Below are positions 1 to 5,857 of a DNA stretch of 7,664 bases, piece by piece. The position numbers and the translations under genes are program-made. Numbering within the stretch: the first letter of the stretch is position 1; every line of letters starts with the position of its first letter. Source of the DNA: an uncultured Gemmatimonadota bacterium (lineage in GTDB: Bacteria > Gemmatimonadota > Gemmatimonadetes > Longimicrobiales > Gaopeijiaceae); NCBI GenBank assembly GCA_938030915.1, contig CALHIO010000196.1, forward strand, positions 1-7,664. The letters are read 5' to 3'. Under the pieces are notes generated by a model. It was not told the origin of the DNA and did not search any database. It worked only from the letters and a program-made list of their open reading frames with translations.

Positions 1-1271
1 GACTTCTTCCGGATCGCCATCGAGTCCGTGCCGGTGTTGGGATCGGTCACCACGACGACCTTCTTCTCGATCGCACCCGTTCCGAGAATGGCGGCCGTAC
101 CCTTGGGGATGACCGGAAGGCCGACGAGGGTACCCAGAACACCGGGATTGGTGATCGTGAAGGTGGCACCCTGAATCTCGTCGGGCATGAGCTTGCGGTC
201 GCGCGCCCGGGTGGCCAGGTCGACGATCTTGTTCCCGATCCCGACCAAACCCAGGTGATCGGCGTCGCGGACAACCGGAACGATCAGGCCTGGGTTCAGA
301 TCCACGGCCATCCCGAGGTTCACGTTGCCTCGGTAGATCACGTTGTTGCCCGACACGGTGGAGTTCACCATCGGGAACTCGCGCAACACGCGCGAGACCG
401 CCCAGGCGACAAACGCCGTGTAGCTCACCCGTGCCCCCTGAGCCGCCCAACGCTCCTTACTGGCCGCGCGGACGCCGTCGATCGCCGTAAAATCGATCTC
501 GATGAACGAATGGACGTGCGGGGCAACGCGCTTCGCGACGACCATGTGCTCGGCTGTGAGCCGCCGGATCTTGTCCATCGGCTCGACGGTATCCGCCGAC
601 CGAACCGGAAACTCGGGATGCTGGACCTCGCGGTAGAACGTCGTCCAGATGTCGGCCGGAGCCGCACCCGTGGGCTGTGGCGTCACCGGGGCAGGCGTCG
701 GGGTGGGAGCGGATGGCGCGGCCACAGGAGCCGGGGTAGCGGCTGTGCCCCCCTGCTCGATGAAGTCGAGGATGTCCTGCTTGGTCACGCGACCGGCGTG
801 TCCCGAGCCCGGAACGGACTGGATGTCGACCCCGTGCTCCTCGGCAATCTTGCGAACCACCGGAGTCGATTTCGTCCGCAGCCGTTCTTCAGCACTCTGC
901 GGGCCATCACTGGCGGCGGGTACCGCCACGGCCGGTGCGGGCGGCGCCGCCGGCGCCGCTGCAGGCGCAGCCGCTTCCGGAGAGGCTTCGGGCTCGGCCG
1001 GAGGCGATGGCGCAGCCACAGCTGCTCCACCCTCGGTATCGATGAAGGCCACGATGGTCCCGACTTCGACCGTTTCACCTTCCTGAACCGAGATCTCCAC
1101 CAGGGTTCCGTCGGACGGCGAGGGGATCTCCGCGTCGACCTTGTCCGTCGAAATCTCCAGAATCGGCTCGTCACGCTCGACGGAGTCGCCGACCTGCTTG
1201 AGCCACTGTGACACCGTCCCCTCTGCGATGGACTCACCCATCTGGGGCATCGGAACTTCAATTCGAGCCAC
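1..1271 (-). CDS. Dihydrolipoamide acyltransferase (E2) of a 2-oxo acid dehydrogenase complex, 3' end outside window
   Basis: E2 transfers the acyl group made by E1 from its lipoyl arm to CoA and forms the core of the complex. Translating the minus strand gives 423 residues with no stop before the edge. Residues 1-78 form one lipoyl domain with the lipoylation motif STDKVDAEI (Lys44). A first Ala/Pro/Glu linker spans about 83-125. A peripheral subunit-binding domain lies at about 135-172 (STPVVRKIAEEHGVDI, then GSGHAGRVTKQDI). A second Thr/Pro/Ala linker covers about 174-207. The acyltransferase domain starts near 224 and includes FTITNPGVLG (371-380) and GTAAILGTGAIEKK. The C-terminal HxxxD catalytic motif, normally in the last 40-50 residues, lies beyond the edge. 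The GTG start at 1271 is chosen because GGAG lies 9 nt upstream and the lipoyl domain begins at once; an internal ATG at residue 8 would cut it. It follows E1 beta by 20 nt. Pyruvate and branched-chain E2 types are both possible; SucB is less likely because E1 here is alpha/beta split. Confidence 0.95.
   Translation of the reverse strand, partial: MARIEVPMPQMGESIAEGTVSQWLKQVGDSVERDEPILEISTDKVDAEIPSPSDGTLVEISVQEGETVEVGTIVAFIDTEGGAAVAAPSPPAEPEASPEAAAPAAAPAAPPAPAVAVPAASDGPQSAEERLRTKSTPVVRKIAEEHGVDIQSVPGSGHAGRVTKQDILDFIEQGGTAATPAPVAAPSAPTPTPAPVTPQPTGAAPADIWTTFYREVQHPEFPVRSADTVEPMDKIRRLTAEHMVVAKRVAPHVHSFIEIDFTAIDGVRAASKERWAAQGARVSYTAFVAWAVSRVLREFPMVNSTVSGNNVIYRGNVNLGMAVDLNPGLIVPVVRDADHLGLVGIGNKIVDLATRARDRKLMPDEIQGATFTITNPGVLGTLVGLPVIPKGTAAILGTGAIEKKVVVVTDPNTGTDSMAIRKK
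897..1025 (-). repeat. Ala/Pro-rich linker-coding low-complexity DNA in E2
   Basis: This stretch encodes E2 residues 83-125, almost entirely Ala, Pro, Val, Glu and Ser. The DNA is very GC-rich and contains GGCGCC twice in 15 bp (943-948 and 952-957). Such linkers in E2 proteins are flexible swinging arms between the lipoyl and subunit-binding domains. A second, Thr/Pro-richer linker is encoded at 651-752. The repetition follows from amino-acid composition and needs no separate genetic element. Confidence 0.8.
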
Positions 1272-1291
1272 GCTCGATCACTCCGTGTTGG

Positions 1292-2317
1292 TCAGTATGC
1301 CGCGAGGTACCGCGCCGCCTTCACGACGTCGTCGGTCTGCGGTAGAAAATAATCTTCCAGGGACCCCGAGTAAGGCACCGGCGCATCAATCGCCGTAACC
1401 CTCAAGATGGGTCCGTCCAGCCATTCGAATGCCTTCTCGCTCACGCGAATCGCGATCTCTCCGGCGATCCCGCCCGTGCGTGTGTCCTCGTGAACGACGA
1501 GCAGCTTGTTCGTCTTCTTCACGCTTTGCACGATCGCATCTTCATCGAGCGGAAGGAGCGTCCGGAGATCGATGATCTCGACCGATACCCCGTCTTCCGA
1601 CTCGAGCGTTTCCGCCGCATCGACACTCTTGTGCACCATCGCACCGTATGTGACGATCGTGAGGTCCGTGCCTTCGCGTACCGTACGTGCCTGACCCAGC
1701 GGGACAATGTAGTCCTCGTCGGGAAGGACCTCCCGCAGCGCGGGCGCCCGGTAGAGGCCCTTGTGTTCCTCGAAGATGACCGGGTTGTCGTCCCGGATCG
1801 ACGCCTTCAGCAACCCTTTCGCGTCCTTTGCCGTGCTCGGGTAGACGATCTTCAGCCCGGGCGTGTGGAAGAAGGCCATCTCCACGTTCTGCGAGTGGAA
1901 CGGGCCGCCCCGGTTTCCACCACCAACCGGCCCGCGGATCACCAGCGGCATCGGGCCTGCCCCACGGTAGTTGGACGTCGCGATGTAGTTCGTGATCACG
2001 TCATAGGCGGGCGAAATGAAGTCCATGAACTGGATCTCGACCACCGGCCGAAGACCCATGTGAGCAGCCCCGGCCGCTGCGCCCGTGAAGCCCCCTTCCG
2101 CGATCGGCGTGTCGATAACCCGGTTCTCGCCAAAGTGCGCGAGGAAGTCGCGCGTGACCTTGAATGCACCGCCGTAGACGCCAATGTCCTCGCCCATGAG
2201 GAAGACTGAGTCGTCGCGGGTCATCTCCTCGAAGAGTGCCTCGGAGATCGCCTCGAGCATCGTGACGGGTTCGCCACGCTTCGTCTTGAGAAGGTGTTCC
2301 GGAGTCTCGCGGTCCAT
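1292..2317 (-). CDS. 2-oxo acid dehydrogenase E1 component, beta subunit
   Basis: The beta subunit pairs with the upstream E1 alpha to form the thiamine-diphosphate-dependent decarboxylase that loads lipoyl-E2. The 341-residue length is normal for the family (about 325-350). From the N-terminus it shows the transketolase-like pyrimidine domain with LMGEDIGVYGGAF (GED at 42-44), DTPIAEGGFTGAAAG with the glutamate expected to contact the cofactor (about E74), and EIQFMDFISPAYD. GGPFHSQNVE (HSQ 141-143), PSTAKDAKGLL and IFEEHKGLYR (about 181-190) follow. A C-terminal transketolase domain begins near 215 and carries HEDTRTGGIAGEIA. Two tandem ATGs exist at 2320 and 2317; GAGGA abuts the first and stands 3 nt from the second, so 2317 is slightly preferred. 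An in-frame extension to 2461 overlaps E1 alpha and looks non-coding (Arg/Pro/Ser-rich). The EIQF...PA and EEHKxLYR features lean toward branched-chain-type enzymes, but pyruvate or acetoin dehydrogenase is not excluded. Confidence 0.95.
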   Translation of the reverse strand: MDRETPEHLLKTKRGEPVTMLEAISEALFEEMTRDDSVFLMGEDIGVYGGAFKVTRDFLAHFGENRVIDTPIAEGGFTGAAAGAAHMGLRPVVEIQFMDFISPAYDVITNYIATSNYRGAGPMPLVIRGPVGGGNRGGPFHSQNVEMAFFHTPGLKIVYPSTAKDAKGLLKASIRDDNPVIFEEHKGLYRAPALREVLPDEDYIVPLGQARTVREGTDLTIVTYGAMVHKSVDAAETLESEDGVSVEIIDLRTLLPLDEDAIVQSVKKTNKLLVVHEDTRTGGIAGEIAIRVSEKAFEWLDGPILRVTAIDAPVPYSGSLEDYFLPQTDDVVKAARYLAAY

Positions 2318-2330
2318 CATTCCTCGTCGT

Positions 2331-3377
2331 TCAGGCCAGGGTCGGGTCGGGGCTGTCACCCCGGGTCCACGGATGCGGTGTCGTGAGGTCCGTGTAGACG
2401 TCCGTAACCGCGTCGAGTCCGTCCGGATAGGGCTCGGCGATCGCCGCTTCTGCGGCAACACGGCACACTTCGAAGGTCTCGTGTTCGATTGCGACCAGTT
2501 CCTCCTCCGAGGCCCAGTCGTTGTCGAGGAGACGCGCTCGATAGAGGTCGACGGGGTCCTTCTTTTCCCGCATCCGGATCACCTCGGGGTCGACGTAGTC
2601 CTGAGGATCGTGCTGAGCGTGCCCCTTCCGACGAAAGTACTTGAGCTCGACCATACGCGTCCCTTCTCCCGACCGTACGAGGGCCGCCGCGCGGCGGACC
2701 GCATCGAATACCGCAAGCACGTCGGTACCATCCACGGACTCCGCACCGATCCCGTATCCCGGCCCCTTATCGGTGAAGCTCGAAACACGCGTGTTCTTGG
2801 AAGTCGGAGTCGAAAACGCCCACTGATTGTTCTCGACCATCAGGATCATCGGGCAGCGCTGTACGGCAGCGAAGTTGAGACCCTCGTGCCATGCACCCGT
2901 CGACGATGCGCCATCGCCGTAGAAGACGATTCCGATCCGCTCCTCATCCTTCAGGCGAAACGAAAGGGTCATCCCCGCCATGATCTCGATCATGGTGCCG
3001 AGCGGTGACACGGGGCCGACGAACCCCTTCTCGAAGTCGAACCAGTGCACATTGGCCTCCCGGCCCCGAGTGGGACTGGTCCCCTTCGCCATGTACTGAC
3101 GGAAGAAGTCGATCAGCTCCCCACCGAACAGAAAGAGTGCTCCGGCTGCCCGAATCGTGTGACAGAGCATGTCGCCGGATCCGTCATTCCGGCGCCTCAG
3201 GGCATACGCCGCGCCCACGGCTCCCGCCTCCTGACCGAGGGATCGGTAAAGCCCGCCCGTAACGTGCCCCTGCTTCTGCAGAAGCTCGAGACGTTCCTCA
3301 GCCGCTCGGGTCAAGCAGAGCGCGTGGTAGAGGTCGTGGAGCTCGGTCCGCCCCAGACCGTATGTCGAATCAGACAC
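2331..3377 (-). CDS. 2-oxo acid dehydrogenase E1 component, alpha subunit
   Basis: This subunit carries the thiamine-diphosphate-binding fold of the alpha2beta2 E1. The cofactor motif GDG...NN is complete: YGDGASSTGAWHEGLNFAA (153-171) then MVENNQWAFSTP (180-191). Other family marks are GGLYRSLGQEA, the region before GREANVHW, PLGTMIEIMAG, and the C-terminal KGHAQHDPQDY (251-261), which matches the region of the conserved GH motif in the phosphorylation/active-site loop of relatives. Length is 348 residues from the GTG at 3377, in the usual range. I prefer GTG 3377 over the in-frame TTG at 3395 because GAAGGA lies just upstream with a short 4-nt spacer, while no Shine-Dalgarno match precedes the TTG. 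The start is 92 nt downstream of secG and its stop is a few bases ahead of E1 beta. The loop sequence resembles acetoin-type enzymes and other parts resemble branched-chain types, so I assign no substrate or symbol. Confidence 0.95.
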   Translation of the reverse strand: MSDSTYGLGRTELHDLYHALCLTRAAEERLELLQKQGHVTGGLYRSLGQEAGAVGAAYALRRRNDGSGDMLCHTIRAAGALFLFGGELIDFFRQYMAKGTSPTRGREANVHWFDFEKGFVGPVSPLGTMIEIMAGMTLSFRLKDEERIGIVFYGDGASSTGAWHEGLNFAAVQRCPMILMVENNQWAFSTPTSKNTRVSSFTDKGPGYGIGAESVDGTDVLAVFDAVRRAAALVRSGEGTRMVELKYFRRKGHAQHDPQDYVDPEVIRMREKKDPVDLYRARLLDNDWASEEELVAIEHETFEVCRVAAEAAIAEPYPDGLDAVTDVYTDLTTPHPWTRGDSPDPTLA

Positions 3378-3381
3378 GGTG

Positions 3382-3387
3382 TCCTTC
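3382..3387 (-). promoter_or_regulatory. Ribosome binding site GAAGGA of E1 alpha
   Basis: On the minus strand GAAGGA ends 4 nt before the GTG at 3377. It is the only purine-rich match to the anti-Shine-Dalgarno near either candidate start. It decides for GTG 3377 over the TTG at 3395, since that TTG would lie upstream of it. Confidence 0.55.
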
Positions 3388-3424
3388 AGGCACAAGGGAA
3401 CTGCGGCCCCAGAGAGGTCCGCCG

Positions 3425-3463
3425 TTTCGCGGTTCGACAGGCAACATCCCGCTTTCGCGGTTC
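3425..3463 (-). repeat. Two 11-bp direct repeats with small hairpins in the secG-E1 alpha gap
   Basis: The 92-nt gap 3378-3469 contains GAACCGCGAAA twice on the minus strand, at 3453-3463 and 3425-3435, exactly 28 bp apart start to start. The first copy reads on into CCGC-GAAA-GCGG, a perfect 4-bp stem closed by a GNRA tetraloop. The second can form CCGC-GAAACG-GCGG, or CCG-CGAAA-CGG. No U-tract follows either, so this is not a standard terminator. A repeated protein-binding site, an RNA leader element, or chance are all possible. Confidence 0.45.
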
Positions 3464-3469
3464 AAGGGG

Positions 3470-3835
3470 TCAGTTGCCCTCGTTGCCAGAGTTGCCCTCG
3501 GTCGCGGCGGCCGCAGGCTCGTCGAGACCGGGGAGGACGGGCGCCGGCGCAGACTGCGTCGCGGGAGCGTTCACCTGAATGACGGACTCCGGCACTGCGG
3601 AACGCGACGACATGATCGAGAGGACGAGAGCGAGCACCATGAAGGCTGCTCCAGCGCCCCACGTCGCACGCGTCAGCACCGTCGTCGCCTGTCGGCCACC
3701 GAGCACGCCATCCGCCATCGTGCCCCCACTGCCTCCCACGGCCGCGAGGCCCCCGCCCTTCCCTGCCTGAAGCAGGATGACGACGGAAAGAAAGATGCCG
3801 TCGAGCACGAGGACGGCCAGCAAGAAACCATACAT
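3470..3835 (-). CDS. secG: Preprotein translocase subunit SecG
   Basis: SecG is the small inner-membrane partner of SecY and SecE and stimulates SecA-driven export. The 121-residue product has two membrane segments, about residues 2-22 (YGFLLAVLVLDGIFLSVVIL) and 58-75 (TWGAGAAFMVLALVLSIM). Between them is the hallmark cytoplasmic loop LLQAGKGGGLAAVGGSGG (21-38), followed by LGGRQATTVLTRAT. After the second segment comes a tail of about 45 residues rich in Ala, Pro, Gly and Asn, ending GNSGNEGN; this is somewhat long for SecG but such variable tails are common. The ATG at 3835 is chosen because the first membrane segment starts there and AAGGG lies 10 nt upstream. An open frame continues to 3973 but would overlap tpiA and add residues with no family likeness. 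It sits 67 nt after tpiA, and pgk-tpiA-secG is a gene order known from many bacteria. Confidence 0.95.
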   Translation of the reverse strand: MYGFLLAVLVLDGIFLSVVILLQAGKGGGLAAVGGSGGTMADGVLGGRQATTVLTRATWGAGAAFMVLALVLSIMSSRSAVPESVIQVNAPATQSAPAPVLPGLDEPAAAATEGNSGNEGN

Positions 3836-3902
3836 CGAACAGATTCCCTTCGGGGTAAGTCGATAAACGTCGGAGAGGCCGGAAGGGGTGTCAACGGGCG
3901 TT

Positions 3903-4646
3903 TCAGCCCACCGCTGCCCCGATCTCCGCGAAGGACGTCGGCTCCAGGCTCGCGCCACCGACGAGGACGCCATCTACGTCCACGGACGACATGAGTTCCA
4001 AGGCGTTCCCCGGCTTCACGGAGCCGCCGTAAAGGATCGGGACGGTCGCCGCTCCCGCGACCCCGAGGACCTCTTCGAGTCGCGCACGCAGCGTACCGTG
4101 CGCCGACGAAGCGTCCGCTGGTGTCGCCGTTTCCCCCGTACCGATGGCCCACACCGGCTCGTACGCCACGAGGAACCGGTCAGCGTCGCGAAGCGCGCCG
4201 AGGACGGCGTCGAGCTGACGAAGGATCACCCGTTCCACGGCTCCGGACTGGCGCTCCTCGAGGGTCTCGCCCACACAGAGGACAGGTACCAGACCAGCAC
4301 GGAGCGAGGCCTCGACCTTCCGCCTCGTGTCCTCATCGGATTCCCCGAAGACGTGACGGCGTTCGGAGTGACCAATCAACGAGAACGTCGCCCCCGCTCC
4401 AGCTGCCATCGGTGCCGAGGTCTCGCCGGTGAAGGCGCCCGCGTCCTCCCAGTGGACGTTCTGAACCCCGACCTGAAGACGCGGATCCCGATGGGGAGAG
4501 GAGGCCACGGCATACAGAGAAATCGAGGGAGGGAACACGATCAGTTCGTGTGCGGCCGACACGGACGTCGCGTCGAACTCTGTGAGGAAGGCGGCTGCGT
4601 CGGCCGGCCCATGGTGCATCTTCCAGTTGCCGGCGATGACGGCCAT
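3903..4646 (-). CDS. tpiA: Triose-phosphate isomerase
   Basis: TpiA interconverts dihydroxyacetone phosphate and glyceraldehyde 3-phosphate in glycolysis and gluconeogenesis in the cytoplasm. The 247-residue protein is of standard length and all catalytic motifs are present: AGNWKM with Asn7 and Lys9, SLIGHSERR with His93, the loop-6 region AYEPVWAIGTG with the catalytic base Glu163, ILYGGSVKPGN (phosphate-binding GGS at 208-210), and DGVLVGGASL near the end. The ATG at 4646 overlaps the pgk stop by one base (TGATG), and GGAG lies 6 nt upstream inside the pgk 3' end (4653-4656). This gives a good start and points to translational coupling with pgk. It is followed by 67 nt and then secG. No truncation or missing residue is seen. 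Confidence 0.98.
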   Translation of the reverse strand: MAVIAGNWKMHHGPADAAAFLTEFDATSVSAAHELIVFPPSISLYAVASSPHRDPRLQVGVQNVHWEDAGAFTGETSAPMAAGAGATFSLIGHSERRHVFGESDEDTRRKVEASLRAGLVPVLCVGETLEERQSGAVERVILRQLDAVLGALRDADRFLVAYEPVWAIGTGETATPADASSAHGTLRARLEEVLGVAGAATVPILYGGSVKPGNALELMSSVDVDGVLVGGASLEPTSFAEIGAAVG

Positions 4647-5857
4647 CAGCTGCTCCGGTCGGTCAGTGCGTCGACGCCGGGCAGCTCCGCGCCGGCGAGT
4701 AATTCAAGGGAGGCGCCCCCTCCCGTGGAGACATGAGTCAGTCGATCCATCACGCCCGCGCGCTGCGCGGCCGCGGCGGAATCGCCCCCACCGAGGATGC
4801 CGATCGCACCCGCGTCGCACGCCGTGGCCACAGCATGGGCGATGTGCACGGTACCTTCGGCGAACGCATCGATTTCGAAGACGCCCATCGGACCGTTCCA
4901 GACGATCGTCCTCGCCTCGCCGATCGTTCCGGCGAACAGCTCCCGTGTCCGGGGACCGATGTCGAGAATCCGGTCGCCAGGCTGGACCGCGGTACGCCCG
5001 GTGGGACGACGCTCGGCGTCCGGAGTGATCTCACTCGCCACGATGCAATCGACCGGGAGCACGAGTCGGTCACCCCCCTGGTCCAGAAGTTCCTTCGCGA
5101 CTCCGATCGAATCCTCTTCGACGAGACTGTCTCCCGTTCCGAGCCCCAACGCACGAAAGAAGGTGTTGGCCATGGCACCGCCGATGAGGAGACGGTCGAC
5201 ACGCGGAAGAAGCGACGAGACGACACCGATCTTCGACGAAATCTTCGCCCCTCCGATGATCGCGACGAAGGGCCGCTCCGGAAGGCGGAGCGCCTCTGCG
5301 AGGAACTCGAGTTCCCTGGCCAGCAGCAGACCCGCGACCGCTTCCCCACCCTTCGAACGCATGGCCTCGGCGAGGCCTGCGGTAGATGCATGAGCCCGAT
5401 GGGCCGTCCCGAATGCATCGTTGACGAAGAGATCGCCGAGCGCCGCCCACGACGCAGCGAGTGCCGGGTCGTTGGTAGTCTCACCCGGCACGAAGCGTGT
5501 ATTCTCCAGAAGCGCGACCTCTCCCTCTCCAACCGCGTCGAGGGCATCCACGGCCGCACCCCCATCCGTGTGCGGAACGAAATGGACCCTGGGTTCGAGG
5601 AGCTCGTTCAATCGGGTTGCCACCGGCGCGAGCGAGTAGGCCGGATCGACCTGCCCCTTCGGTCGGCCCAGATGAGAGAGTAGAACCACCCGCGCTCCTG
5701 CGTCGGTCAGACGCCGAAGCGTGGGCAGAGAGGCCTGAATCCGTTGATCGTCCGAGATGACGCCGGCGTCGAGGGGCACGTTGAGGTCAGCGCGGACAAT
5801 CACCGTGCGTCCCCGGAGGCCGTCGAGGTCGACGTCCGAGATGTTCTTCTTGTTCAC
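4646..5857 (-). CDS. pgk: Phosphoglycerate kinase
   Basis: Pgk transfers the acyl phosphate of 1,3-bisphosphoglycerate to ADP, giving ATP and 3-phosphoglycerate. The product has 403 residues, normal for a bacterial enzyme, with both Rossmann-like lobes complete. N-lobe substrate motifs are VRADLNVP (21-28), SHLGRPKG (61-68), ALLENTRF (115-122) and FVNDAFGTAHRAHAS (144-158). The hinge and C-lobe show GGAKISSKI (202-210), GGAMANTF, NGPMGVFE (321-328), and the nucleotide-binding LGGGDSAAA (355-363) and STGGGAS (377-383). The start is GTG at 5857, overlapping the upstream stop by 4 nt (GTGA). I see no good Shine-Dalgarno at normal distance: the bases before the GTG are pyrimidine-rich, and a purine run GGGGAAGA lies about 13 nt back. 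Translation therefore probably relies on coupling with the upstream gene. The stop shares one base with the tpiA start. A gap gene, the frequent neighbour, is not seen directly upstream. Confidence 0.98.
   Translation of the reverse strand: MNKKNISDVDLDGLRGRTVIVRADLNVPLDAGVISDDQRIQASLPTLRRLTDAGARVVLLSHLGRPKGQVDPAYSLAPVATRLNELLEPRVHFVPHTDGGAAVDALDAVGEGEVALLENTRFVPGETTNDPALAASWAALGDLFVNDAFGTAHRAHASTAGLAEAMRSKGGEAVAGLLLARELEFLAEALRLPERPFVAIIGGAKISSKIGVVSSLLPRVDRLLIGGAMANTFFRALGLGTGDSLVEEDSIGVAKELLDQGGDRLVLPVDCIVASEITPDAERRPTGRTAVQPGDRILDIGPRTRELFAGTIGEARTIVWNGPMGVFEIDAFAEGTVHIAHAVATACDAGAIGILGGGDSAAAAQRAGVMDRLTHVSTGGGASLELLAGAELPGVDALTDRSS
4653..4656 (-). promoter_or_regulatory. Ribosome binding site of tpiA inside pgk
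   Basis: GGAG on the minus strand precedes the tpiA ATG by 6 nt and is embedded in the last codons of pgk, just before the TGATG stop-start junction. This placement fits coupled translation of the two glycolytic genes. Confidence 0.55.

Noticed and set aside
941..960. GGCGCC-rich block as a recombination or regulatory repeat.
   Set aside because: It encodes the Ala/Pro linker of E2 in frame; codon composition explains it.
2318..2461. N-terminal extension of E1 beta up to 2461.
   Set aside because: It overlaps the E1 alpha coding region by over 120 nt, its residues are Arg/Pro/Ser/Thr-rich and unlike E1 beta, and a family-consistent start exists at 2317/2320.
3443..3463. Intrinsic terminator after secG using the CCGC-GAAA-GCGG hairpin.
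   Set aside because: The stem is only 4 bp and no run of U follows on the minus strand.
3430..3472. Possible TPP riboswitch (THI box) before E1 alpha, because the minus strand reads ACCCCTTGAACC, recalling part of the THI-box core, and E1 uses thiamine diphosphate.
   Set aside because: The CUGAGA element upstream and the CUGAUC / GCGNAGGGA elements downstream are missing, and the candidate would begin inside the secG 3' end. It is most likely chance.
3889..3894. Perfect TTGACA (minus strand) in the tpiA-secG gap as a -35 box.
   Set aside because: At 17-18 nt spacing the bases are GACGTT/ACGTTT, a poor -10; the best match (GTTTAT) needs 20 nt spacing and has 3 of 6 bases. Not enough for a promoter call.
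3836..3973. N-terminal extension of SecG up to 3973.
   Set aside because: It would overlap tpiA and place about 46 Arg/Ser-rich residues ahead of the first membrane segment; the ATG at 3835 matches the family start.
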